From: Allofournierella massiliensis
Lineage (GTDB): Bacteria; Bacillota; Clostridia; Oscillospirales; Ruminococcaceae
Length of the DNA: 58,499 bases
Direction: 5' to 3'
Assembly (NCBI RefSeq): GCF_004345265.1
Contig: NZ_SLUM01000024.1
Location: forward strand, 1 to 58,499
Under the pieces are notes generated by a model that worked only from the letters and a program-made list of their open reading frames with translations, ran no database searches and was not told where the DNA came from. Positions 44,370 through 52,233 of the stretch are shown piece after piece (the stretch's first letter is position 1; every line of letters starts with the position of its first letter). The position numbers and the translations under genes were made by a program.

Positions 44370-45039
44370 ACGGTTGTACCCGGCTGCGGGCAGGCAGCCA
44401 TTTCCAGAACTGCCACCATTCAGGGCGCACCGGCCGATTCGGATCCGGTTCCACCTCGATTACATATTTTTCATAGGCATTCACCACGGTGGTGTCGCCC
44501 TTGCGGCAGCAGCGGGGAAGGTTTGCGTTATAGCTCATGTGCACATGCCCGTGCACAAAGTAACTGGGGGAGTACTCCTCCAGCAGCTGGTTGAAGCAGT
44601 CGAAGCCCCGGTGGGGCAGATCCTCCCCATCGTTCAGGCTCCGGGCCGGGGCGTGGGTCACCAGAATGTCGAAGCCATTGTGGCTTTTCAGCTTGCGGCG
44701 CAGCCGACGGATGCGGCTTGCCATCTGCTTTTCGGTGTACTGGAAGGGCCCTTCCTTGTAGCGCAGCGAACCGCCCAGCCCCAGAATGCGAATTCCACGG
44801 TATTCAAAAATATCGTCCTCGATGCAGATGCAGCCCTCCGGCGGATCGTGCAGATAGCGGGTGTCGTGGTTGCCGTGCACATACAGCAGCGGAGCCGAGG
44901 TAAAGGTGGCCAGCAGGGTCAGATAGTGAGGATTCAGATCCCCGCAGGAGATGATCAGGTCATAGCCGCGGATCTTGTCCGGGCTGAAAAAATCCCACAG
45001 GGCCTTGGATTCTTCGTCTGCCAGCAGCAAAATTCTCAT
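44368..45039 (-). CDS. Metallophosphoesterase (calcineurin-like)
   Basis: A protein of 223 residues. Metal-binding motifs in the family order: the first Asp in LLLADEES (atypical, DxH replaced), SCGDLNPHYL, VHGNHD, VTHAPAR, and VHGHVH. The substrate is unknown; relatives act on nucleotides or phosphoproteins. The start at MRILLLAD is chosen for a GGAG site; the longer open frame has no ribosome site. Follows the BMP-like gene by 31 bp on the same strand, so it may be co-transcribed. The loss of the usual DxH start motif may affect metal site 1. Confidence 0.85.
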   Translation of the reverse strand: MRILLLADEESKALWDFFSPDKIRGYDLIISCGDLNPHYLTLLATFTSAPLLYVHGNHDTRYLHDPPEGCICIEDDIFEYRGIRILGLGGSLRYKEGPFQYTEKQMASRIRRLRRKLKSHNGFDILVTHAPARSLNDGEDLPHRGFDCFNQLLEEYSPSYFVHGHVHMSYNANLPRCCRKGDTTVVNAYEKYVIEVEPDPNRPVRPEWWQFWKWLPARSRVQP

Positions 45040-45070
45040 GTTTGACTTCTCTCCTCGCCGGATCCCGGTG

Positions 45071-47008
45071 TTACAGGATCTTGGTGGTTGTTTCGTCCTT
45101 ATGCACACCGATCAGCGAAACCAGAGGTTTGGCCTCGTCGATCAGCTCGTCAAAGCGGGGGATGCGGCCGATCACATTGCTGGCCAGCCAGTCCATGGTG
45201 ATGACCTGTTCCGCGGTGAGGCGGCTGTGGTCGGCGGGCATCACAACCCGGCCGTCCTGGGCATACAATACGCCTGCGAAGGGGTCAAAGTCCCGGCTGC
45301 ACACTGCCTGACGCAGCAGATTTACCAGCCGCTGGGTCTCCACGGGCAGCGTGCGGGAGCACAGCACGTCGATCACACCGGCATCCATGCCCCACCAGTA
45401 GTTCAGGGCCCGTTCACCGCTGCTTCCGGCAGACCAGCCGCCGTTCATGATGGACTGCACAATGCGCACGTAGAATTCACCCCAGTTCCAGAAGGGCATG
45501 GCGTAATTGCAGAAATGGTCTCCCTCCAGCCGGTAAAGGCCGAATTTCCAGGGGGGCTGCTGGGGCGCACGGTTGTCCAGATCCGAAATCAGGGTCACGC
45601 CGTTCTTGGCAAAGCGGGCGGGAATATCTGCGCCCTTCTCCGAGGTCCACTCCAGATACACCTGAGCCCGGGGATTGGTCATCTGCGCGCCCAGTGCGAA
45701 GGCGTTGATGGCAGCGATCATGCCATAGGTGGGATAGGTGGCCACATAGCCGATCTTGTTGTCGTCCGCCAGAGCACCGGCAATGGCGCCCAGCAGGAAC
45801 TTTGCCTCATGAATACGCCCGTAGTAGGTGCGGATGGACGGGTGAGACATGTTCAGCGAGCAGTTGATGATCTTCACTTCCGGGTGAGCCAGCGAAGCCT
45901 TCAGGCTGGCGCCGATCAGCTTGGGTGTGGTGGTGAAAATCACGTCGCAGCCATCGGCCACGGCCTTTTCCAGAATCTCGTCGCCGTTCACATCCGGCTG
46001 CACATTGTCGTAGCACAGGGTGGTCACCCGGCCGCCGAAGTGTTCCTCCAGCTCGCCGCGGCCAAAATCGTGGGCATAGGTCCAGGCGGAGGTATCGGCG
46101 CTTTTTTCGTACACAAAGCCCACCTTCAGGCTGGGCGCCTGGAAGGCGATGGGGTTGTGCAGCCGGGAGAACAGGCCGGTGTTCTGGGGGAATGCCGGCT
46201 CCATGGAAAGCTCCACTGCATCCGGCCGGGTGAGCACCAGCACCTCGCTCCAGGCGCGCTCCACCGCCTGCTGCAGCTCGGGCATGCTCATGCCGCACAG
46301 CTGCCGGTAGGGATAAACGCCCATCACGGCCAGCAGACCGTCGGCGGGGGTGATGGGCAGCCGGTCGCCGCCCCGCTGCACGAACACCGAGCGGAACCGG
46401 TAGTACATCGAGGTGAGCATGCTCTTGTCGTCATCGCTCCAGCGCTCGCCGGGGGCCTTGCCCACGGCTGCCACGAACTTGGCAAAGCGGCCTTCTTCGG
46501 TGAACCAGAGCAGGTTGATCTGGGTCAGCTTGTAGAAGTCCAGAAATTCGTAATAGATGTTCACTTCCTTGGAGCCGTTGCGCTTGGGGATATAGCGGGT
46601 CACATTGCCGGGAATGCTGCCCGCGCCGAAATATTTCATTACCGAGACGCGCTTGTTGCCCTCCACCACATAAAAGCGGTTCAGAAATTCCACCGCTTCA
46701 ATGGGGTCGCGGATTCCCTCCTCCATCTGGGATTCACACAGGGCGCTCCACTTCACCGCAAATTCGGTGCGGTCGCCCAGAAGAGGCATGAAATTGCGGG
46801 CGAAGGCGGTTTTGCGGCCCTCGGTCTTGGTGCCCACAATGGCGTCCAGAGGGATGTTCACCACACCCAGAGGCTGGGTGCTGTCCAGCTCGGTGTTTTC
46901 CAGAATGTCATCCAGCACCTGCAGATAGGGATACTGCCCCTTGGAAACACAGGCGCGGAAGCTGCGCTGACCCATTTTTTGGGCCTTTTTGTAATCTTCA
47001 CTTGCCAA
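45071..47008 (-). CDS. Cytoplasmic ParB-like / BMP (PnrA-like) ligand-binding fusion
   Basis: A protein of 645 residues from a TTG start at 47008, chosen because AAAGGAGGGG lies 8 bp upstream. No signal peptide or lipobox. The N-terminal 250 residues contain a ParB-like motif (FLNRFYVVEGNKRVSVMKYFGAGSIPGNVTRY). The C-terminal half (about 300-560) is a basic-membrane-protein/PnrA-type binding fold (LKVGFVYEKSADTSAWTYAHDFGRGELEEHFG, GCDVIFTTTPKLIGASLKASLAHPEVKIINCS, AGALADDNKIGYVA). BMP proteins are normally secreted nucleoside-binding lipoproteins of ABC importers; here the protein stays inside and has no transporter beside it. A purine-sensing role is possible but unproven. Confidence 0.75.
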   Translation of the reverse strand: MASEDYKKAQKMGQRSFRACVSKGQYPYLQVLDDILENTELDSTQPLGVVNIPLDAIVGTKTEGRKTAFARNFMPLLGDRTEFAVKWSALCESQMEEGIRDPIEAVEFLNRFYVVEGNKRVSVMKYFGAGSIPGNVTRYIPKRNGSKEVNIYYEFLDFYKLTQINLLWFTEEGRFAKFVAAVGKAPGERWSDDDKSMLTSMYYRFRSVFVQRGGDRLPITPADGLLAVMGVYPYRQLCGMSMPELQQAVERAWSEVLVLTRPDAVELSMEPAFPQNTGLFSRLHNPIAFQAPSLKVGFVYEKSADTSAWTYAHDFGRGELEEHFGGRVTTLCYDNVQPDVNGDEILEKAVADGCDVIFTTTPKLIGASLKASLAHPEVKIINCSLNMSHPSIRTYYGRIHEAKFLLGAIAGALADDNKIGYVATYPTYGMIAAINAFALGAQMTNPRAQVYLEWTSEKGADIPARFAKNGVTLISDLDNRAPQQPPWKFGLYRLEGDHFCNYAMPFWNWGEFYVRIVQSIMNGGWSAGSSGERALNYWWGMDAGVIDVLCSRTLPVETQRLVNLLRQAVCSRDFDPFAGVLYAQDGRVVMPADHSRLTAEQVITMDWLASNVIGRIPRFDELIDEAKPLVSLIGVHKDETTTKIL

Positions 47009-47046
47009 AATAAACCCCTCCTTTAACAATAGGAAGCACAGTTGCA

Positions 47047-47070
47047 GGGCCGCCGCGGCGGCCCCTTTTT
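47047..47070 (+). other. GC-rich palindrome between MATE and BMP-like genes
   Basis: A perfect 18-bp palindrome (47047-47064), followed by CTTTTT in plus orientation, against the direction of both flanking genes. As a minus-strand terminator it lacks a T-tract, so its role is unclear. Confidence 0.5.
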
Positions 47071-47093
47071 ATGGTAAAGGATGTTTTCACAAA

Positions 47094-48464
47094 TTACAAT
47101 ACCCGGCTTTCCTCTTTTTCCGGCTGAACCGTCATGGGCGGGAAGCGCAGCCGGGTCAGGCACAGAGCGAACAGCAGCGAGCTGATGATCCAGGTGATGG
47201 GATAGGCCCAGTAGACCATGTGGATGTCCGGAATCAGGCGCACCGCAATGGTAATGTAGCAGATGCGCAGCACGCACCAGATGCTCAGCATGATGGTCAT
47301 GGGGATAATGGGCCGACCCATTCCCCGCAGAATGCCCGCGCAGCAGTGGGAGAAGGCCAGCAGGCAGTAAAACAGCGCCACGGTGTGGGCGTCCGCCACG
47401 CCGTAGGCCACCACCTGAGGCTCATTGTTGAAGGCGCCGATCAGCTGGGGCGAGAAGGTGAAGATGAACAGGCCGATGCACTCGGCCAGCAGCGGGCTGC
47501 AGATCAAACCGAAGCGCATGCCCTGCCGCACCCGATCATAACGGCCCGCGCCGATGTTCTGGCTCACGAAGGTGGAAAGGGCCAGCGCAAAGCAGGTCAC
47601 CGGCAGGAAGGCGAAGCCCTCCACCCGGCTGTAAGCGGCGCAGCCCGCCATGGCGGCGGAGCCGAAGGCGTTGATGTTGGATTGCACGATCACATTTGCC
47701 AGCGAGATCACCGAGTTCTGCACGCCGGAGGGAATGCCCAGGGTAAGCACCTGCCGCAGCATGTCCGCCCGGAAACCCACCTCTTTCCAGATGATGCGGT
47801 AAGGCGCCTGCACCACGGTCAGCTTGCGGAAGGCAAGGAAGGCGCAGAGGGTCTGGCTGATGATGGTGGCCAGTGCGGCGCTTTCTACCCCGCGGCCCAT
47901 TCCGGCCACAAATACCAGGTCCAGCACCACATTGGTGAGGGAGGCGATGATCAGGTATTTCATGGGGCTGCGGCTGTTGCCCACCGATTGCAGAATGCTG
48001 GCGCCCATGTTGTACATGACCACCGACAGCGAGCCCATGAAATAAACCCGGAAATACAGAATCGACTGGGGCAGCACATCCGACGGGGTACCCATCCAGC
48101 GCAGAATCTGGGGCGTGAAGATGATGCCCAGAATCGAAAGCAGCACGCCGGCGCACAAACCCAGCGCCACGGTGGTGTGCACCGCCTGCTTCAGGGTTTT
48201 GTGATCCTGCGCACCGTAAAGCCGGGCCACCAGCACGCCCGCACCCAGCGACACGCCATTGATGAAGCCGATCATCAGCATGATCAGGCTGGAGGAGGAG
48301 CCCACCGCCGCCAGCGCCTGTTCACCGATGAAGTTGCCCACGATCAGCGAGTCCACCGCGTTGTAAAGCTGCTGAAACAGGTTACTGAAGAAGATTGGCA
48401 CCGCGAACAGCAGCATCTTTTTGGGAACGCTGCCCACGGTAAGAAGGTTCTGGTCGTTTGTCAT
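47094..48464 (-). CDS. MATE-family multidrug/cation exporter
   Basis: A protein of 456 residues with twelve predicted membrane spans in two similar halves. MATE features include the N-terminal VPKKMLLFAVPIFFSNLFQQLYNAVDSLIVGNFIGEQALAAVG and the second-half counterpart GIPSGVQNSVISLANVIVQSNINAFGSAAMAG. It exports cationic drugs or metabolites using Na+ or H+. The ribosome site is poor (no clear AGGAGG), and a terminator-like hairpin sits in the leader, so expression may be conditional. Confidence 0.92.
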   Translation of the reverse strand: MTNDQNLLTVGSVPKKMLLFAVPIFFSNLFQQLYNAVDSLIVGNFIGEQALAAVGSSSSLIMLMIGFINGVSLGAGVLVARLYGAQDHKTLKQAVHTTVALGLCAGVLLSILGIIFTPQILRWMGTPSDVLPQSILYFRVYFMGSLSVVMYNMGASILQSVGNSRSPMKYLIIASLTNVVLDLVFVAGMGRGVESAALATIISQTLCAFLAFRKLTVVQAPYRIIWKEVGFRADMLRQVLTLGIPSGVQNSVISLANVIVQSNINAFGSAAMAGCAAYSRVEGFAFLPVTCFALALSTFVSQNIGAGRYDRVRQGMRFGLICSPLLAECIGLFIFTFSPQLIGAFNNEPQVVAYGVADAHTVALFYCLLAFSHCCAGILRGMGRPIIPMTIMLSIWCVLRICYITIAVRLIPDIHMVYWAYPITWIISSLLFALCLTRLRFPPMTVQPEKEESRVL

Positions 48465-48493
48465 TTCATAGCCACTTCGCTTTCACATCGCGC

Positions 48494-48542
48494 ACAAAAA
48501 GCGGCCCGCGGGTGCAGAAAGCGCACCCGAAAGGACCGCGGG
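48494..48542 (-). promoter_or_regulatory. Attenuator-like hairpin in the MATE leader
   Basis: Nested stems GGGTGC/GCACCC (48510-48515 with 48523-48528) and CCCGC/GCGGG (48505-48509 with 48538-48542), followed on the minus strand by GCTTTTTG (48494-48499). It lies between the MATE promoter and start codon, where a terminator only makes sense as an attenuator. Confidence 0.6.
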
Positions 48543-48570
48543 AAAGGCGTGACAATAAATTTTCTATTCT

Positions 48571-48600
48571 ATCATACCACCGGAGCGGGGATTGGCGCAA
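48571..48600 (-). promoter_or_regulatory. Promoter of the MATE gene
   Basis: On the minus strand TTGCGC (48600-48595), an 18-bp spacer and TATGAT (48576-48571). Confidence 0.55.
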
Positions 48601-48639
48601 GATGCTGCCGTGCTATTTGAGCAAAGTGGCAAAGCGCCG

Positions 48640-48668
48640 TTGCGGCCATGGCCGGCGGCTGGTATAAT
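48640..48668 (+). promoter_or_regulatory. Promoter of pth2
   Basis: TTGCGG (48640-48645), a 17-bp spacer and TATAAT (48663-48668), divergent from the MATE promoter. Confidence 0.7.
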
Positions 48669-48721
48669 AGCAGGGAATCGCCGGGATCTTTTTCGCCCGG
48701 TTTTTGCAAGGAGGAACCAGA

Positions 48722-49144
48722 ATGTATTCATCCAAACAGATGATTGTGATGCGCCGGGATCTGAAGATGCGCAAGGGCAAAATTGCCGCCCAGGCGGGCC
48801 ATGCCTGCGTTACCGCCACCCTGATGGCGCTGCAGAAGGAGGGCCGTCTGGGGCAGATTCAGGTGACCGACGGCTGGGTGGGCCTGGCTGAGAGCAAACA
48901 GGAGGCTACCCCCCTGAGCGAGTGGTTCGACAGGGGAGTGGCCAAGATCTGTGTGTATGTGGATTCCGAGGAGGAGCTGCTGCAGCTGCACCGGAAAGCG
49001 CAGGACGCCGGGGTGATCAGCGCCCTGATTCAGGATGCGGGCATGACCGAATTCCACGGCGAGCCCACCTACACCTGCCTGGCACTGGAGCCGCTGGCGG
49101 CGGAAAAGGCCGACGAGTTCACCGGCGGCCTGCCGCTGTACTGA
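48722..49144 (+). CDS. pth2: Peptidyl-tRNA hydrolase, Pth2 (archaeal/eukaryal) type
   Basis: A protein of 140 residues. It carries the PTH2 signature: KQMIVMRRDLKMRKGKIAAQAGHACVTATLMAL, then GVAKICVYVDSEEELLQLHRKAQDAGVISALIQDAGMTEF and the C-terminal PTYTCLALEPLAAEKADEFTGGLPLY. It cleaves peptides from tRNA dropped off ribosomes. This form is standard in archaea and eukaryotes and sporadic in bacteria, which usually use the unrelated Pth1. Start ATG 48722 with AAGGAGG. Monogenic unit with its own promoter. Confidence 0.92.
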   Translation: MYSSKQMIVMRRDLKMRKGKIAAQAGHACVTATLMALQKEGRLGQIQVTDGWVGLAESKQEATPLSEWFDRGVAKICVYVDSEEELLQLHRKAQDAGVISALIQDAGMTEFHGEPTYTCLALEPLAAEKADEFTGGLPLY

Positions 49145-49154
49145 ACGGCCCGGC

Positions 49155-50306
49155 TCAGAATTTCAGGGCCGCGATGCGGTCGAAGGCCTCGGCCAGCTTT
49201 TCCTCGCTGGTGGTGCAGGCGATGCGCACATAACCCTCGCCGGCAGCGCCGAAGGCCACGCCGGGCACCATGGCCACATGGGCTTCCTTCACGCACTTCT
49301 GGCAGAAGGCGATGGAGTCCAGCCCGGTTTCCCTGATGTTCATGAACAGGTAGAAGGTGCCCTGGGGCTTGCGCACCGAGAGCTTCGGAATGGCGTTGAT
49401 GCGTTCGGCGGTGTAGAACACCCGGCGGCGGTATTCGCCGGTGTATCGATCGCCGATCTCGCCGCGCAGCCGCAGCGCATGGATGGCTGCCCGCTGGGAC
49501 ACCGAGGGGGCGGAGTAGACCATGTTCTCGTTGATGCGCTTGATGGTATCGATCACCGCAGGCTCGGCGATGATCGAGCCCACGCGCCAGCCGGTCATGA
49601 TATAGTTCTTGGAAAAGCTGTTCAGGGTGATGCTGCGCTGCGCCATGCCGGGCAGACCGCGGAAGGGCCGGAAGGGCACATCAAACATGTAATCGGTGTA
49701 AATTTCGTCCAGAATCACCACCAGATCGAATTCCTCGGCCACCTGTGCCAGCGTCTGATAGGTCTGCATGTCGTAGGCCGCGCCGGTGGGGTTGCAGGGG
49801 TTGTTCACGATCATGGCCTTGGTGCGGGGGGTAATGGCTGCCCGCAGCCGCTGGGCGTTGATGGCGAAGCCCTCCTCCTCCAGGCAGGGAACCTCCACGG
49901 CAACGCCGCCGGTCAGCTCCACCTGCTCTTTATAGGGGGAGAAGTAGGGAGCAAAGAGAATCACCTCATCGCCCGGATCCAGAATGCTCATGAGCGCCAG
50001 CTCCATGCCGAAGCAGCTGGAGGCGGAAATGAACACCTGCTCCCGTGAAAGCTCCATGTTGTGGGTGGTTTTATAATAAGTACGGATCTCGTTGATCAGC
50101 TCCGGGTCGCCCTGAGGCGAGGTGTAGTGGGTGTGACCGGCCAGGGCATCCTCCATGGCGGCACGGATGATCCGTTCATCGGTGGTGAAATCGGTGTCGC
50201 CGATGCTCAGGTCGATCAGGTCGCTGTAAGCGCCCTTCTCGGCGGCGGCGCTGGCCATTACGCTGTCCTGCGCGGTCTGGAACCGGCGGGCAATATAATT
50301 TCTCAT
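49155..50306 (-). CDS. Class I/II aminotransferase (AspC/PatA-like)
   Basis: A protein of 383 residues, fold-type I PLP enzyme. It has DLSIGDTDFTTDERI at the N-terminus, HYTSPQGDPELINEI, AMIVNNPCNPTGAAY, VILDEIYTDYMFD, the PLP-Lys block LNSFSKNYIMTGWRVG and the carboxylate-binding RIACTTSEEKLAEAF. It transfers amino groups between an amino acid (aspartate-, aromatic- or alanine-type) and 2-oxoglutarate; specificity is not readable. Good GGAGAG site. Convergent with pth2 (10 bp between stops, no terminator space). Confidence 0.9.
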   Translation of the reverse strand: MRNYIARRFQTAQDSVMASAAAEKGAYSDLIDLSIGDTDFTTDERIIRAAMEDALAGHTHYTSPQGDPELINEIRTYYKTTHNMELSREQVFISASSCFGMELALMSILDPGDEVILFAPYFSPYKEQVELTGGVAVEVPCLEEEGFAINAQRLRAAITPRTKAMIVNNPCNPTGAAYDMQTYQTLAQVAEEFDLVVILDEIYTDYMFDVPFRPFRGLPGMAQRSITLNSFSKNYIMTGWRVGSIIAEPAVIDTIKRINENMVYSAPSVSQRAAIHALRLRGEIGDRYTGEYRRRVFYTAERINAIPKLSVRKPQGTFYLFMNIRETGLDSIAFCQKCVKEAHVAMVPGVAFGAAGEGYVRIACTTSEEKLAEAFDRIAALKF

Positions 50307-50445
50307 GGAAAAACTCTCCTTTTTTCAAAAAACATCTTTTTCTATCATAGCATATCAGCGCGTAAAAGTGCAGTGTGCTTTTGCACAAATCATTGCATGA
50401 AATTCTGCATGCTGCGAATAAATAAACACAAAAGCCGGGTGCTGC

Positions 50446-50475
50446 TTGCAGCGGACGGCGAAAAGGGCGTACAAT
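50446..50475 (+). promoter_or_regulatory. Promoter of the small unknown gene
   Basis: TTGCAG (50446-50451), an 18-bp spacer and TACAAT (50470-50475). Confidence 0.55.
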
Positions 50476-50516
50476 AGCAAAAAGCGGAGCAATATTCGTA
50501 AACGGGAGGAATGAAG

Positions 50517-50864
50517 ATGGAACCCAAGGATATGGGAGCAATGGATTCGACCTGGCTGCAGGCCATCCATCCCCGGGGCAGTGCCGCAGGCGAGGGCTGC
50601 GTAAAGGGGGCGTTTCAGTACAATGGAGGCCACGGGCTGACCACTTTTTTTGTGTATGTGGAGCTGGCCGAACCTCTTCGCCAGCAGCTGGCCGGCCAGG
50701 GGTTGGATCCGGTGGATACGGTGGCCTTCTGCCAACAGGCCGAGGGCGGCTGGGTGGCTGCCTTCAGCGACGAAGCCATGACAAAACGGCTGGATTTTTC
50801 TCTGGAAGAGGGCCAGATGCAGGCGCTGCTGGAGAAAAACGGCCTGCATCTTGTGCATGTATAA
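50517..50864 (+). CDS. Hypothetical protein, 115 residues
   Basis: The start at ATG 50517 (MEPKDMGAMDSTW) is preferred over ATG 50511 because GGGAGG ends only 1 bp before the latter. Soluble, acidic, with blocks GEGCVKGAFQYNGGHGLTTFFVYVELAEPL and WVAAFSDEAMTKRLDFSLEEGQMQALLEKNGLHLVHV. I recognise no family. It precedes the promoter of the structured RNA by about 80 bp with no obvious terminator between. Confidence 0.65.
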   Translation: MEPKDMGAMDSTWLQAIHPRGSAAGEGCVKGAFQYNGGHGLTTFFVYVELAEPLRQQLAGQGLDPVDTVAFCQQAEGGWVAAFSDEAMTKRLDFSLEEGQMQALLEKNGLHLVHV

Positions 50865-50945
50865 TTATTCCAAATGATGGAAAATCCCATGGAAAAAGCA
50901 GGGAAAAGCGGCCGTTAAAATTTTGCTAAAAACTGAAAAAAGCCG

Positions 50946-50975
50946 TTGACAAACGGCAAAAAAACAGGTTATACT
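50946..50975 (+). promoter_or_regulatory. Promoter of the structured RNA / polyamine leader
   Basis: TTGACA (50946-50951), then TTATAC/TATACT (50969-50975) at 17-18 bp spacing, with an A-rich spacer. The predicted start is near 50982, about 15 nt before the closing helix of the RNA. Confidence 0.85.
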
Positions 50976-50997
50976 TTTCCCGTCATGCGATATGAGT

Positions 50998-51238
50998 TTT
51001 CATACAGAGTATCCATGCAAATATTTCTTCTGACCACCCAATCGTGGGTTAAAGGCCATACGGACAGCCGGGTCAACTGCCGATGGGCGGTGCGATACCG
51101 CCATTATTGATTGAGTTAAAAGCTCAATTTTATAAGTTGGTTACTTTACAACCAGTGCGTATTCTGCGTACATCAACTTGTAAAACGGTCAATAAGAGTA
51201 GTAAAAGTAAGTATTTGCTATATAGACTCTGTGTGAAA
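50998..51238 (+). ncRNA. Large multibranched structured RNA upstream of the polyamine operon, class unresolved
   Basis: About 241 nt closed by long-range helices. P1 is 50998-51010 with 51226-51238, 13 bp with one G-U. P2 is 51017-51026 with 51209-51218, 10 bp with one G-U. P3 is 51031-51035 with 51187-51191. Inside are hairpins at 51036-51049 (ACCCA/TGGGT), 51086-51102 (GGCGGT/ACCGCC) and 51110-51128 (ATTGAG/CTCAAT), plus a branch 51129-51139/51174-51184 with further inner pairing at 51155-51171. Base composition (AT-rich, no ORF) differs from flanking genes. It could be a raiA-type or other large ncRNA (low confidence from memory), or a cis-regulator of speD. Not 6S, RNase P or tmRNA by its motifs. 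Confidence 0.8.
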
Positions 51239-51358
51239 GCAAGCCGGGCTGTGCCCTGAGCGGCGCTGTTTTGCCGTACCTCACTGTATCCATCCGGAAC
51301 TGTGTGCCGGTCTTTTTTCAGGGGGTTCCGCGCTTAATCACCAAAATAGGATTCGTTT
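51239..51358 (+). other. Linker between structured RNA and terminator
   Basis: No gene. Contains GC-rich segments able to pair locally (GCGGC/GCCG near 51260-51276, CCGG/CCGG near 51294-51310) and a T-run at 51312-51317 that could be an earlier, weak termination site for the RNA. No convincing second promoter for speD was found. Confidence 0.5.
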
Positions 51359-51401
51359 ACAGGCAATGTGTATGCAAAAGTACACATTGCCTGTTTTTTT
51401 G
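51359..51401 (+). terminator. Perfect intrinsic terminator just upstream of speD
   Basis: A perfect 14-bp stem (51359-51372 with 51381-51394) with an 8-base loop, then eight T. It lies 48 bp before the speD start codon and 120 bp after the RNA's closing helix. Confidence 0.95.
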
Positions 51402-51448
51402 TTGCCGCCGGGCCAAAAAAGGGCGATGTCAATTTCAGGAGGAGACCG

Positions 51449-52207
51449 ATGGGAGAAAAGCTGAAACTTTATGGGTTCAACAACCTGACCAAAGCGCTGA
51501 GCTTCAACATCTACGACGTGTGCTATGCAAAAACCGCCCGGGAACAGAAGGATTACATTGCCTACATCGATGAGCAGTATAACTCCGAGCGGCTTACCAA
51601 CATCCTCACCACTCTCACCGACATGATCGGCGCCAAGGTGCTGAACATCGCCCGGCAGGACTACGACCCCCAGGGCGCGTCGGTGACCATCCTCATTGCC
51701 GAGGGCAGCATGTTGCCGGCAGGCGAGACCCAGCTGGCCCATCTGGATAAAAGCCATGTGACGGTGCACACCTACCCGGAGTACCATCCGGAGACCTGCC
51801 TGGCCACCTTCCGGGTGGACATCGACGTGGCCACCTGCGGCGAGATTACCCCGCTGTCCACGCTGGATTACCTGATCCGCTCCTTCGATTCGGACATCAT
51901 CACCATGGACTACCGGGTGCGCGGTTTTACCCGGGACATGAACGGCCGCAAGCTGTTTCTGGATCACAAGGTCAACAGCATTCAGGACTACATCGAGCCC
52001 GAGCTGCTGCGCCGGTACGACGCGGTGGACATCAACGTTTACGACGCGAACATCTTCCACACCAAGATGATGCTCAAGGAAGTGGATCTGCAGAACTATC
52101 TGTTCAAAACCGATGTGTATGAGCTCCCGCCCAAAACCCGGCTGGAGATCATGAACAACCTGCGCCGCGAGATGATCGAGATCTTCAGCGGGCGCAATAT
52201 CTACTGA
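51449..52207 (+). CDS. speD: S-adenosylmethionine decarboxylase proenzyme, E. coli type
   Basis: A protein of 252 residues, the longer class 1A form. The self-cleavage site is [16 protein letters not shown], where Ser102 becomes the pyruvoyl cofactor; [24 protein letters not shown] and [10 protein letters not shown] follow as in E. coli SpeD. It makes decarboxylated AdoMet, the aminopropyl donor for spermidine synthase (speE, two genes on). Start ATG 51449 behind AGGAGGAG. First gene of the polyamine operon, separated from the leader RNA by a terminator. Confidence 0.96.
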   Translation: MGEKLKLYGFNNLTKALSFNIYDVCYAKTAREQKDYIAYIDEQYNSERLTNILTTLTDMIGAKVLNIARQDYDPQGASVTILIAEGSMLPAGETQLAHLDKSHVTVHTYPEYHPETCLATFRVDIDVATCGEITPLSTLDYLIRSFDSDIITMDYRVRGFTRDMNGRKLFLDHKVNSIQDYIEPELLRRYDAVDINVYDANIFHTKMMLKEVDLQNYLFKTDVYELPPKTRLEIMNNLRREMIEIFSGRNIY

Positions 52208-52233
52208 GAAACAAAGAGGCAGGGGGAGAGAGA

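Noticed and set aside
50998-51238. 6S RNA, RNase P RNA, tmRNA or SRP RNA as identity of the structured RNA
   Set aside because: The fold is multibranched rather than the rod with a bubble of 6S. None of the conserved RNase P, tmRNA or SRP core motifs I know is present.
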